A DNA stretch of 64,000 nucleotides from Marasmius tenuissimus (taxonomy: Eukaryota > Basidiomycota > Agaricomycetes > Agaricales > Marasmiaceae), in contig JAQOTA010000069.1 of assembly GCA_029532415.1 (NCBI GenBank), positions 62,001 to 126,000 of the forward strand, given 5' to 3'. The stretch's first letter is position 1, and every line of letters begins with the position of its first letter. Below the pieces are notes generated by a model. It was not told the origin of the DNA and ran no database searches. It saw only the letters and a list, made by a program, of their open reading frames with translations. This document shows, in pieces, positions 30,451-42,630 of the stretch. The position numbers and the translations under genes were made by a program.

Positions 30451-32430
30451 TCAGAGCTTTACCGGTAAAGCACCCCCAGCCACTCGTTCTCCAAAGACAA
30501 CCGAAGCTGCAGCTTCTAATGCCTCTGCAGTATACTCGCTACTGGCCAAGTGTGCGTACGGTGCTGCCAGCACGACTCCATCCAGGTCATACGGGGTGCT
30601 CGAGGACAACACCGCGAATTTGGGAGGGTTTTGACGAATGACTTGCTCAAGAGCGGCGATTTGCCATCGTCCTCGATCAGCATTTCGCAGGACGAAGACG
30701 ACCTGTTCTGCGCCATCCAGGACGTCCACGTTGACTTCTGTTGGATTTGCCTTTGGATACACGACATGGGCCACCGTTCCGGCTCTTGCCTTGACCGAGG
30801 ACGCGAAAGATGTGAAGAACTCCCCTGCCGTATTCCTCACTTGGCCACCCTTTGTCCGGAGAACGCCCTCTGCGTCATCAACCGCCTTGTTGTAGCTCTC
30901 GTTCTCGGGGGTATAGACCACAGTTTTCGTCCTCTTGAACGGCAAGACCGTGTCCGCGTCCTGTATGACGACAGTGCTCTTCCCATAAGCCTCCTCGCTA
31001 ACTCGCTTGCTCTCCAGTTTCGCCTTGCCCCAATCCTCCTCAAAATCACCAGACCCTTCTAATGCTCTCTTCCACGGATCGTTTCCAAAGACAGCTACCT
31101 TTAATCGCTTAATCCTCTCCCCACTTTTCCTGATATCCTCCATGGTAACCCTACCGCTCTCGACTGCCTCCCAAACCTTCTTGACAGAAGCCACATGCCT
31201 GGCCATGGTATGACACACCATGGCGATATCAGCACCGGCCTCGAGTGCTCGAACGACGCCTTCCTCCGTTCCACAACCACCATTCCACCCCGATTCACGA
31301 TCAGCGTTCGCACCGATGCCTTGGACACCATCATCGTCCTTCGTTGCAGCAATAGCGTCCATCTCAAGACAATCAGTGACGACGACACCCTGAAACCCCA
31401 TCTCCTCCCTGAGCAAGCCAGTCGTGATAGTCCTGGAGAGAGAGCACGGTTCGTCGCTGCCGGTGATGTTAGGTAAAGCATGGTGGGAGGTCATGACGGT
31501 GAGGAGGTCGTTTTTACTTTGGTCAAAGACGTGCTGAAACGGTACGAGTTCGACTTGGGAGATGGTTGCTTTGTCTTTCATGATCTTGGGCAGGGTGAGG
31601 TGCGAATCGACATGGGTATCGCCGTGGCCTGGGAAATGCTTTAGGCAGGGAGCTATGCCCGAGTTTGAGAGCCCGCGTGCTGCTGCTGATACGAATTGAG
31701 CAACTCGATGGGGGTCTGTATGGGGAAATGAAGTGGTGAGCACCTAGATTTGAACCCAAGGAAAGTACAGACCATCGCCGAAGCTTCGTACGCCAATTAC
31801 TGGGTTACGCTTGTCGATGTTGATGTCCGCGACGGGTGCATATGTCCAGTGGACACCCAAAAGGCTCAGCTCCTTCCCGGAGGCAGCGTACACCTGCTCT
31901 GTCAGAGACTCAGAACCCGTTGCTGCCAATGTCATCGCGCCGGGGCTGGGAAAACCGATCTTTAGTTTAGTTTACCGGTGTGGCTCATGGACAGAACGAT
32001 CGCGCACAACTGGGTGACTGCACCGTTCCGACTGAATGCAGATACGAGACCTATCAAAATGGGATCAACAGAGTTCACAATATCCTCACAAAAGAAGATT
32101 ACATGGCTTACCATTCTCCTGATCTGTTCCTATCAACAGAGGCATTTCATGACCGACACTGCGTGCATGTTGTTGCAGATCTCGTATCAATCCTTTGGCC
32201 TGTATGGCATCCCGAACGTTCCTCTTCATGAAAATGACATTCCCAACGTAGTATGGTGCTCCGATGAGGGTCTTGATGTCGTCCGAAAGTTCCTGCTCGT
32301 GGAATCCGAAGATGAAGTGCTATAGGTATAATCAGGCATACAATTTGAATTGGGTGATGACGCGAGATAGCGAGCTACGAGCCTGGCCTATTTCCTTCTT
32401 GATTTCCTCCGTTAATTGTACTGGTGCCAT
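30451..32430 (-). CDS. GH3 family hydrolase (NagZ-type beta-N-acetylglucosaminidase-like)
   Basis: Five exons (complement of 30451-31715, 31773-31945, 32008-32050, 32112-32319, 32362-32430) join in phase to 585 residues. Recognisable GH3 elements in order: FGFHEQELSDDIKTLI, PLLIGTDQENGLVSAF, TQFPGAMTLAATGSESL, YAPVADINIDKRNPVIGVRS, the NagZ-type loop KHFPGHGDTHVDSH with the catalytic His, and VVTDCLEMDAI with the likely nucleophile Asp. These enzymes remove N-acetylglucosamine or related residues from glycans; the true substrate is not fixed by sequence. No signal peptide, so probably cytosolic. The first intron (32320-32361) is only 42 nt with a weak GTCATC donor but keeps the frame. The C-terminal part is a second domain common in fungal members. 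Confidence 0.85.
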
Positions 32431-33986
32431 TAGAAAACACTCAATGAAGCGAACTCAGACTGATATAGCAGCCTCAGGGAGAATTACCGAACTGGAAGAA
32501 ACCGATTATGATGTCAAATCCCCTGGTTTCAAGTTCCCACGCACCATATAGAGATACAGATTTGAGCGCCCATGGCTGTATACTTGGCGTTATTCTTCAC
32601 CCGTTCGTCTCACAGAGCTCAGGCTGGTTCAGGTTTTGTAGACTCTCGCTCGACTCTAAAATTGATTGACCCACTATTCCAAAGCAACTACTCTTGCTTT
32701 ACCTACTTCTGCTTCAGCGTAAGGCCGCACACTCCAATCTCAGGTCAACGAGTCGGCTCTCGGAGAAAGCTCAAGGGGGGCGCTACGCATCAGGATGCAA
32801 CACAGATTTTCTGTTTACTGTGTTGGATATAGTTGAATAAGGAGAAGACATGAGTTGAACTGCATGCAGAATTGAAGAACATCAGTGGCTCACTTGTGTC
32901 TGCCAATCCGACGTGAGTATGCTACCGCTGACGGTTTCGTTGACACCACATATCGGTATGAACTTTGTCGTCCTTGTAGTCGCTCGCTAACTCATATTCA
33001 AATCCTAACCTAGGTCTCCCAGTATTGCCCCCCCCAACTCGGCCACATTCCGACACGAGTGTCTGACACAGCTGGGCGTGAATATTATTTTTGCACGGAA
33101 ATATGCCAGAAAAATATGACACCTCACAGTTCAGCACATATTCAGGCTGGAAATAGTCGAAATTGAATTGGATTCCGCATATTTGGTAGCAAAAATACTC
33201 ACCGGAAAGCCAGGCGACATATTTCTGCTTCATATTCCACAACAAAATAAGTTTTGGCCCCAGCTGTGTGAGTCCCAGCTTGGCCCACCAAGACAAGGGC
33301 CCGCGGCTATATAGGGCCATATTGAAGGATATCTGAGCGTCCCGTCCTATCGAGCCGATTTTTTTGAAGACGACCGCTAGCCTTTTGTTGGATCCTGTCA
33401 GCATCGTGAAACCGGAGATTCCACACATATACATGGCAACAAACAAGACCGTGAAGGCAGGACGGACGTAGTCATCTACGACGTACCACAGAGGATTAGG
33501 TTAAGTCTCGTACTCTAACGTTCATTACTACACTTTCCTTAGATTATTATTTCTTTTACCTTTACAGTCAGGTTCGTCGAGGTAGTATATACTATCCTTA
33601 GTCTATGTAGACGGAGGCGAATGTCAATTTGTAAACATTGTAAACAAAAAGATTGCGCAATACCAGTGCGAGTCCCGTGGCAAAAAGCCACGGACCAACA
33701 CCTTCCTGACTCCGTTTCAGCTCTCAGTACACAATATGCGTGCCATTGATTCCAGCCTTTCTGGTGGTGCACTACATATCACAGCCAGTACTCAATGAGT
33801 GGAACTTGTTGAGCTTGAAACGGGGTGATAAACGTTTGGAGCGGGCCGGGAACCTTCCTACTTGAGGCAAAATACCACGTGACTTATCGGATCAAGATCA
33901 TTTGATCATCTGCTCGGTAATCGCCGGTTCGGGAACAGCTTCTGAAAAACCCCAAATCGCAACTCAACCTCTTACAACCATCTACA
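32431..33986. other. Long AT-richer intergenic region
   Basis: 1.55 kb without a convincing gene. A minus-strand open frame of 174 codons at 32922-33446 has no recognisable domain and looks accidental. Features seen: a 12-base perfect palindrome TAGTATATACTA at about 33583-33594, and a strong hairpin at about 33672-33695. The last 150 bases before 33987 are probably the cyclophilin promoter. Confidence 0.4.
33672..33695. repeat. Perfect short hairpin, possible Helitron 3' end
   Basis: Arms CCGTGGC and GCCACGG around a loop of five A, extendable outward with one extra base on the left arm. On the minus strand the hairpin is followed by about 5 bases and then CTGG followed by T at 33662-33666, which matches the CTRR-T layout of Helitron 3' ends. 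No transposase gene is adjacent, so a non-autonomous remnant is possible. A terminator or chance hairpin are alternatives. Confidence 0.35.
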
Positions 33987-34699
33987 ATGGCCAACGTATT
34001 CGTAAGTCCTTTATTTCTTCATCGGCGCGTTCAGCAGACAAGAATCTCCGCTATTCTCCCTTTCTCTGCCCTGGCTAAGCTTGCGATGACTGACGATCAT
34101 ATTTTATCACCAGTTCGACATCTCCATCGACGGCAAGCACGCTGGCAAAGTCGTCTTCAAGCTCTACGACGATGTCGTACCTAAAACTACCAGGAATTTC
34201 CGTGAACTCGCCACTGGCCAGAACGGATACGGCTACGAGGGCTCCATATTCCACCGTGTGATTCCTCAATTCATGCTTCAGGGTGGTGACTTCACCAAAC
34301 ACAATGGCACTGGTGGAAAGTCGATTTACGGCGAGAAATTCGCTGGTGCGTGAACTGCATGAGCCTGATCATCGATGATGCTGACTGATAGACGCCCTAG
34401 ATGAGAACTTCCAAATCAAGCACACCAAGCCTGGTCTTCTCTCCATGGCTAACGCTGGTACCAACACGAACGGTTCCCAATTCTTCATCACCACTGTTGC
34501 TACCTCCTGGCTTGATGGCAAACACGTCGTCTTTGGTAAAGCTCGTTTCAACTTCTGGACGGATGTGAACACGTATTGATTTTCCTCTGCAGGTGAGGTC
34601 GTCGAGGGCTTCGACATCGTCAAGGCGGTTGAGGCCGTAGGAAGCTCCTCCGGAAAGACCAGCAAGGCCGTCAAGATCACCAAGTCTGGTACTGTCTGA
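33987..34699 (+). CDS. Cyclophilin A, peptidyl-prolyl isomerase
   Basis: Four exons (33987-34001, 34114-34345, 34401-34535, 34593-34699) give 162 residues, the usual length of single-domain cyclophilin A. The enzyme speeds cis-trans isomerisation of peptide bonds before proline and is the cyclosporin A receptor. Catalytic and binding elements are intact: [16 protein letters not shown] with the active-site Arg, [16 protein letters not shown], and [12 protein letters not shown] with the Trp that contacts cyclosporin. The first exon holds only five codons (MANVF). No signal or targeting peptide, so cytosolic or nuclear. Confidence 0.95.
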
Positions 34700-35843
34700 T
34701 TGCGCAGCTGGAACGGACTCAATTCGATGAAGAAAGTTACATTAAGAAGTTATCCTTATAACTGCGACATTAGGAAATTGTATGTAGCTCATATCAAGGA
34801 ACAATCTGTTGTTTGACATGGGACTTTACTTCGGGACCCGATGAGTGGATGACCGATGGAGTAAGGATGGAACAGGATGGAACCGACGAGAACGTTCAAT
34901 GCAAATGCAGGAATCGAATTATCCAAACGGAAGTTCGATTGCGTCATGTAGAGACACGGTACGGTAGCAGTTCCGGCCCGGTCGAGAACAAATTGTGCTG
35001 GCGGTATGCGAAGGGAAGCAGCACGCTCGTTGATTTCTTGTAGCGACGTCGAGCGAAAAAGTTGCTCACAAGGTCCTCGAGAATTGGGGATAACAAACTC
35101 GTCCTCACTGCCCCACCTTTTCCACATTTGAGCACGTCATACCCACATATTGGGGTGCATTGCGTGCAATCTTTCTCATGATTGCAATCTGGGCTTGATT
35201 ACAAGAACGACCGTTCGTGACGGAGGGATCAGCAACGTTTGGTCTGATGGGTAATCCTCAAAAGGCGCTGACAGCCTTTGTACAGGTCGATAGGATGAAA
35301 GGATACCAGTCTACATTTGGTGGACGGTGATGATTCCCCGTGGGGGACCTATTCAACTATTCCTCCCGCATCAGAACCACCGATTTCCACTCCGCAGCGA
35401 GTCCAACTGGCTCCAACTTACGCTTGGTCATTGATACATCAATACTAGACTGTAGGGTCCTCTATGCGCGGTATGTCGTCCGAGAGAATTAGGGTCATCC
35501 AAGAAGGACCTCAATGTTCAACTTCCAACTTGTGCGTTGAACTTTAGGTATCCGTGTAATAAACTCCTCCTCCGATGCAACAAGCGCCCAGTCTCGTGTG
35601 CTCGACGTATAGCGGAGTCGATGGATTTATCATCTTTCATTTCATTTTCCTTTGGATGCCATGAGTCTTCTAGCTTGAGGGGGTGGCGTGAGGAGCGGGT
35701 CGCCAGGTAAGGTCATGGCATAGGCGCGGTCGAGTAGCTGATGAATTGCACTCTGACTTGGTCTACAGCCTTTACATATTGGATAGCTTCTCCAGACTCT
35801 CCAGTGACAAGGACTCCCGTGTATCTACAATGACCAGCTGATA
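34700..35843. other. Intergenic, no gene recognised
   Basis: Between the cyclophilin and the secreted orphan. A minus-strand open frame of 112 codons at 34789-35127 has no recognisable features and no splice support. Nothing else seen. Confidence 0.4.
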
Positions 35844-36607
35844 CTAGTTGCAGGGCTCGCGGACAACCAGACCTATCTCGTCTATCGCTGTGATGAGGGT
35901 GCCTTTCAACACAGCTGGGCTTGTAACCGTCTCAAACCCAACACTATGCACTCCTTTGAAGTCTTGCGTTTCGCACTTCTTCGGTACTATCGTCAAGTTC
36001 GACAAAGGATGCTCAAACTCGCACTCTTTGTATACTTGATTCGCACCCTTCCAACCCGTCAACTTGATCTTGCAACTTTTCCCAACACCTTTGAGTGATT
36101 CTGCGCTCTGAACGACGCAAACGAATGTGAAGCTATTCAGATCAAAGTTCTGGACGTAGTCGGCCTTTGAAATATCTGAAAAGCCATGCGCCAAGATGGT
36201 AGCGGCGACAGCATCTCCGTAGTAGATACTATGGCCCGTGTTGGGTGGAATTCCGGCTTCGTTGGTACTGAAACCAGTGTACACGAGATCTTTGTAGGGA
36301 GTCGGGGGCGGGTTCAAGCCTGGATCAGCTCCTGGAAGGGCCGGGATATCTTCGAACTGAGCAGAAATGTGTGTTTAGCGGCGTTGTGTGGCCGTGCAGA
36401 ATTGAGAATCATAGCTCTTACCTCTGCGACATACTCCTTGCTACAGATCTGAGGCGTCGTCCCGGATGTCGCTAGGACCCCGACACATGAGCAGGAGCAG
36501 GCGATGACGAAAAGTAAGAAGTGAGATACGACGCGTTGAACAAAAGCAGCCATTGCCAGTAAAAGTGCTATCGGAAGAACTTTGGGTGACCTTCGTTCGA
36601 TAGCCAT
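35844..36607 (-). CDS. Secreted protein of unknown function
   Basis: Two exons (complement of 35844-36356 and 36422-36607) give 232 residues. The N-terminus has basic residues followed by a long hydrophobic region (IALLLAMAAFVQ then HFLLFVIACSCSCVGVLA), consistent with a signal peptide or a signal anchor. The mature part contains about six cysteines (QICSKEY, FVCVVQS, KSCKIKL, KECEFEH, KKCETQD, and the C-terminal REPCN), which could pair as disulfides. I recognise no family. It lies 281 bases from the 3' end of the DUF6533 gene and reads in the same direction. A small secreted cysteine-containing protein in a basidiomycete could be an effector-like or cell-wall protein, but no motif supports a role. 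Confidence 0.7.
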
Positions 36608-36888
36608 GGTTTAAATATCAGACATCTCCGAGCTTCTTCGCTACCACTGAGTGCTAAAATACCCCCATTGGACTCGAAATTACTAGCCACAGGGGACAAG
36701 GGCCCTGTCATCGCTCACTCACCGCGCCACCGGGAGCCTTAGCGCATTTGCTCAAGTGGTCGTTAATGAAGTCGTTCAACGTTCAAAAGCACAAGGTCTG
36801 CTACAAAATACAATGCACTATGATACACGATCGTCTCCCAAAACCCCCGCAAGAGTTTCGATAAGGGAAGGATGTGGCGTAATACACC

Positions 36889-38613
36889 CTAGGTACGGAA
36901 AGCCACCGTACGCTCTGCCGGGTGCGAAATTATCGTACTGGCGAGATGGAAATTATCCGTGAACAGTGTATCGAGCTCGAAGTCGGTGGACGTCGCGTCA
37001 CTCGTACCACCAGCCGACCCGAATTCCATGTTCCCGGTCATGGTTGTCGTAGAGAGGATACCCTCTCCCGGCGCGGACCGATGCAGGTTGAGCATCAGGC
37101 GCGACATCATGGTGACTGATGTGCTGTTGAGGAGCTTAGGAAGGCCAGTCTGCAACGACAATCATGGGAAAGCTCACCAACTGGCGAATGTTGACAATCC
37201 GCCCCGGAGGTAGGGCTACCGAGACGAAGAAGTTACTCGCGTTAGCGCCACTAATGTTCATAACAATCAGGTCTGACATACCCCTGCGAGCTAGTCAATA
37301 ATGTCATTAATTGGCTCTTCAGACAGAGAGACGACAGGAAGCTCACATAGAACGTGAGAATATTGGCGAGGTTGGCGAGGGCCATGACGCTGAAAGGTAC
37401 AGTCTATTCAATGCTCCGCCGCTCGACTGTGACTTCAATAAATGAACTGACGCGTAGTATACTGCCCCTGAGAGTAAGGATAAGTCTAAGGGGACGCATT
37501 ACTCAAAAAAAGCCCTACCATCCCGAAATATCAACGTGACCAGTGGCAAGGTTACATGCCGTTCCCTCAAGCCAGGAGTCCATCGCGGTCGGGCGGTCCA
37601 TGTTTTATAGACGGTGAGACCAAAGAGTATCGTATCGTAGGCGAACAATGCTTCCCAAGCTCCTGCAAGTCCTGGAATAGTTCGGCTTTTAGATACATAG
37701 GGCGACAGTTTTGAGCATGGATGGTACTTACGGACAGCACTACCAATTCGAGTGTCAGACGTTTTCGAGATACGCAACGAAACAAAGGACCTACGTTGAC
37801 CGTTTCAAACCGATGTGACAACCGGAGCCCACGGGGGCTGGGGCACTCTTCTGGCCGAAAAGAACAAACTGAAACATACGTTTAATGTGAAGATTCGAGG
37901 ATAGCCAGAGAACCCGACTCACACAGCTGATACCGATCATCACTGCGCCACTACCGAGCATGTAAGCTAGAATTCTCTTGCTCTTCCCATACAAAGCGTA
38001 TATACGGATGGTCAGAAGCACTTTGAGCAATGTCGAGATTTCAGCACGGGAACACTGAGATGTGGGTCTACGTACCACAAACGAGAACTTGATTGAAAAT
38101 CAATAACAGTTGTCTATAAGTGTTGTATTTTCTGCAGCTATCAGAGGGGTCGTCAGCGCCATTCCAGGCATGTAAGAGCGAGCGGGTCAACCTCTTTGGA
38201 GGAGATAGTCAGTTCAAGGAAAGGCGGCCACGATATCTCTTCACTCACAGAATCACTCAATGAAGAGAAACCCAGAACCGTGACCGATATGTTGCCGAGA
38301 AATGCAAAATAGCGATTGAAAAAGAACCAATACGAGCTCGGAACTTTGGGGTGCCTCCAGATGTGCTTCACTTCGTCCGCTGTCAAAGCGTGGGAATCAG
38401 GACCATGGTGCACGATGTTCTCCAGCCACCGGAGTAGAGTAGGCTACTCCGGCATCTGATTTTGACATACCGAATGTCAGAACATGGTCCCAATGTAAAA
38501 ATGCTGGTTAATCGGGTTTAGTCGGGGAGTTTAGCGGAGACAGAGGGGGTGGAAGCCGTACTGATAGCTACAAGGTGAAGGCAGTTATGGACATGACTGA
38601 ACATTCCGCCCAT
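36889..38613 (-). CDS. DUF6533-containing membrane protein
   Basis: Multi-exon gene. The start MGGMFSHVHNCLHLVAI joins through two introns to FLHWDHVLTF and ADEVKHIWRHPKVPSSYWFF, which together make the DUF6533 signature (W-D-H-x-L-T-F then E-V-x-x-I-W and a following helix FFFNRYFAFLGNI). Later hydrophobic segments include LLLIFNQVLVC, LLTIRIYALYGKSKRIL, WEALFAYDTILFGLTVYKTW, and VMALANLANILTFYM. The C-terminus reads VTMMSRLMLNLHRSAPG and then a Ser/Thr-rich tail to the stop at 36889. These are multi-pass membrane proteins found in large numbers in Agaricomycetes; their function is unknown. Exon borders past the first three are approximate. Confidence 0.75.
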
Positions 38614-39959
38614 GTCGAAGATTAGCGGAGAACGGTGTCAATTAGTAATTTAATTCGGAATTTGCAAGCATTTAGACGCCCACATTTCCTCGAGGGCGGC
38701 GACGCTTTCACCATCCATCGCCACGGGAGGCGGACAGGCGATGAGGGATACTGGGGGTACTGATGGGGAGGGAGAAAGCAGTCGTCGTCGTCGACCCATG
38801 CGTTGTGTATTGAAGTACTTTCCGGACCTGGATTATGAAGTACACCTTAGGTAACTGGCAACCTTTTCTCGAATTGATTGGATATCCCTCTGGGGAAAAT
38901 TGAGCTGGGCCGACCATACTGAGGATAAATGATCATCAGTTGTCATAACTTAAAAATAAGGGAAGGCCTCTCATGAGGCCTTCGCGAGCCCCACTCAGCC
39001 TCCGGACCCTTGCATCGTCCAGTGTCCACTGCTGGAGCTGAACCATATTATCAGCACCTGCGCCCTGGCCATTTCGGTCCCACCTAGCATCTTCAGGAAC
39101 TGGAACTCAGGATCCGGAGCCTGGATCCACAGACGTGGATGTCTATAAGCCTATCCTGCAGCTTTATTATGGGACCGTTTGACAGCTTTCATGGTGAAAC
39201 TTGTGCATGTGATGAATCGATGATGGCTGTCCGAGGCATGGGTGGGAAGCTGGTCAAGGTAAGTAAGTAACGGTCGATTACCTCATCCAGCCCCATTCTT
39301 TCTCGGGGCCTCAACAATTAATCGTACTGGCCCTTTGCTTGGCCGGTTCAAGCCTGCACTTCGCGTTTGTAAAAGGAGATTTGAAGGTAAAGGGCTGTAA
39401 AGGGACGGGAGGCTTAATTTACCCATATCGAATCGGAAAAAACTGATCTTCCGTCGTAGAGCCGTCGGGCTGTTGGCAGATGCGCACGGTGGGCGGCTGC
39501 ACCATCTATCGTAATTCGTCTGCTGGGAAGACGGTCGACAGAATGATGCATTGGGATGTACTTGGGCTATGTATAATTCTGCCCCTTTACATCGAGAGTC
39601 GAACTGCAACACCGAAGGAGTGTAATCTATCAATGTCAATAAGAGAACCACACCCTTGGCTTTGGAGTCTGGGCATCGGCTCTAGCATTGGTAGTTGAAT
39701 ACGAGTAAGTAGAGGACGGAAGTTAGAACAGGACAGAGCGCGGAGTAATACTCCAGTGAACGGTGGCGTTCGTCCCGCCTACCCTGCAAATGAACTGAAC
39801 AATCAGCAGCGCGATCAGAAAAGAGATTGTCACCTTACCCTGATGGTAGGTTCTCTATATGACATGGCCAAAGCTGTCGCGAATGTCATCGCTGATCTAT
39901 TGGCGTTGCACTGACGGTTAATACACATCTAGGTAAAAACTTAAAACGGCTCTAAATCG
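38614..39959. other. Intergenic, no gene recognised
   Basis: About 1.35 kb between the DUF6533 gene start and the permease stop. Scattered short open frames on both strands lack domains or supporting splice sites. Confidence 0.4.
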
Positions 39960-42166
39960 CTACTCAGACTGAGCCTCCTTCCGGAACACAAATCGTGAAA
40001 CTCCATCTTCTTGCATAACCCATTCTCGGCGAAGGTTGTATCTATGCCGTCTTGGGATCCAGACGGTCTTGAGGTACCAGTACGTGATACCGATGAGGGA
40101 CAATCCAAACGCTGCGACGAGGTGGGACTACGAGAGTGTCGTGATCAGGACGAGTCGTCAGTTGAGATGCAGAGAAACGAAATACCCAATAGGGAAGATT
40201 ATCGTAAGTCTTAGAGTTGGCGGCCGGCGGGACGAAGGGAACGACGACCAGGAACAGATTCGAGAGAAAGAATGTAACAACGACGCCCCTGTACGCGCGA
40301 AACGGAGGCTTCCAATCCCAAACCCGGTATGCTGGAGTGTACAGAAGCAAGAGACCCAGCGAGACGGCTAGATTGACAAGTGCCGCAGAATATGAGGACA
40401 CTTGGGGGATGCTCAATAAAGGTTCAGGGGGTCTAGTGTAACAAGATCACTCACGTGTGATCATGAATAAGTACGCGTCGCCTGGAGGGGGAAGAATCAT
40501 GAACAGGCATGAAACGACGTATTGGCTGAATAGCCCAGCGAGTGGCGCGTTGAATGGCTTGTTGCTAGCAAAGAAAGAGGAGAATGGCAAGAGGCCCTCT
40601 CGACCAAGTTCCTGGAGGACTTGATAATGAAGGGTCAGGTAGGACACATATAAGAGGTTGAGGGGGCTGCTTACCTCTCCCCATACTGAATTGGCCGGCA
40701 AGGAGGTTTCCCAGCGTGGAAAGGGCTATAAATACACTCAAGACCTTGTGCAGCCGTCAGAGACAATGTAGTCTGGATGCAGGCAGAGGATGTGGTTACC
40801 CACCCTCTCCGTAGCTTCGCCAAAGAGGTTCCGGAAAAAAAGTGCTCTGTCGGGTAGTCAGTATAGGAAAGAAATCTAGACCGCAGTCGGAAACGCACGC
40901 GACGATCCGTTTGCTACTCAAGATGTCTGACTTGGAGACCACGGCAAAGTAGCCAATGTTGATGAGCATGTACATTGTGGTGACAGCACCCATAGCTAGC
41001 GGAGCAGCTCTCTTGATCGTCTTCACAGGGTCGCGTACTTCTGAAAGCGCGTAGTTGGCATTTGAGTAGCCCACGAATGACCTGTTTTGTAAAGTTCATT
41101 GTCAATCGCTCATTTCAAAGATGAGCGGGTGAACGCACCAGATAACGTTATACAGCCCAGAAACGAACGAATTCGCATCATATCTGCCTCCTTCCCAAAA
41201 ATGGCCCCACTCAAAGTTATTTGGTCGGTCATAGCCACTTTTCACTGCAAATCCAGGAACGCCTGCCAGCGAAAGCAATCCGCAGAGAGCAATCGCGGAG
41301 AGAATGATGAATTTGAGGAGGCACAGTGTATTCTGGAGTCGGAGGCCCAGCTGAAGCCAAGTGCCGTGAACGAGTACGATAGATGACAGGCAAAGAAATG
41401 CGACCAATCGAGTATTGAAAGAAGTGAGCTCGACGCCAAGGGCATGTAGAGTATCTTCAGAGACAAGATGAGCCATCGAGCAGGCTTGATGACCGATGTA
41501 CCTTACATTCTCCAAAGACAATACTATTCGCCGCCGCTGTGCCCTACAGCAGAAGAGCAATGAATGAATGAATGAGTGGGAACGCTAGCGGAGCGAAACA
41601 CACCATCACAATCGCATAGACCGTGTATATGCATGTCGTAAGAAAGGCTGGTCGCCTAAACATGAACTCGAGGTAATTCTTCTCTCCGCCATTACGAGGC
41701 AATCCCTAACGAGGTGTTGTGAACACATGCAACGAGTGTGTTACAAATAGAAAACTTACTGTACCGAGCTCAACGAATACCGCAGTTCCAGCAGCTGCAA
41801 TCAATGCACCCACTACCCACGTTATGAGCGTTATGCCCACACTCCCTGACGCCCTCAAGATGACACTGGGTGTTGCGTAGATACTTTCATGTGCACTGAG
41901 TGTGGTGATCTAGGCATTGAAGATAATCTAACCGTACCCAGTGCCAATGACTCGATTGAAGATCAAGAAAACGGCGCTGGAAAGACCTAGACAAGACCTC
42001 GGCGTTCATAACCATCAAGTACTTGAATGTTGTGAGGAGACGCACCCAACTGCCGTTTGCTTTTCGGGACATTATCGAACGACTCTCCTGTGATGTCCTC
42101 CTCATTTTCAGAGCGTGATGAGCTTGCTTGAGAAGCACCAAGAAGAGGATCTCTTTCCGAGTGCAT
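39960..42166 (-). CDS. Amino-acid permease, MUP1-like (methionine)
   Basis: Multi-exon gene encoding about 550-570 residues. N-terminus MHSERDPLLGASQASSS is a hydrophilic cytosolic tail. Twelve-helix permease features follow: FLIFNRVIGTGIYATPSVIL (the conserved G-T-G-I/F motif in helix 1), LITWVVGALIAAAGTAVFVE, ELGTGLPRNGGEKNYLEF, NSFVSGLYNVIWSFVGYSNA, NYALSEVRDPVKTIKRAAPL, NIGYFAVVSKSDIL and a long C-terminal half ending KEAQSE. This pattern fits the L-type (LAT) branch that includes yeast MUP1 and MUP3, plasma-membrane methionine and cysteine importers. Substrate is inferred. The gene is transcribed divergently from the PcRGLX-like gene, 464 bases apart. Confidence 0.85.
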
Positions 42167-42630
42167 TCGAGGTCAACGTTCACGGTGATGGTGGTGCGTG
42201 ACCAACCATTGCGCACTCAATTGATCGAGGCGCAGTTTAGCGCCTGATGCCTATCTCTTGTTCTCCCACCACCACGCGCGTCGTCTGAGCGCGAGCCGCG
42301 AGACGACACAATTCGCACATGTTATGTGCTCTAGCATTGCGCGGTTTTGCTACTTACTAATAGCGTAATTTGTTTCCCATTTTGTCATTGCGATTGCTTG
42401 CTCATTTCTTATGAAATTACGATCCAAGGCACCGCCAGGATGGATCAGGCGATCTGGAAAAAGGCCAGAAAGTCATCGGACCGCCAACCCACGCAGCATT
42501 GGCCGGAAACATTCACCCATTGATCATCACATGTCTTCTCGCAGTGGCGAGCGGACCGTCGGTATACGCGGTACACCTATAATACGCGAAGAATCATGTT
42601 CCACGACATCTTCAAGGTTTTCTATCGACC
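42167..42630. promoter_or_regulatory. Divergent promoter region
   Basis: 464 bases between the start codons of the permease (minus) and the PcRGLX-like gene (plus). Both promoters must lie here. I see no clear TATA box or repeated site. Confidence 0.5.

Noticed and set aside
32922..33446. Minus-strand frame of 174 codons
   Set aside because: No domain, odd composition, no splice or promoter support; treated as chance.
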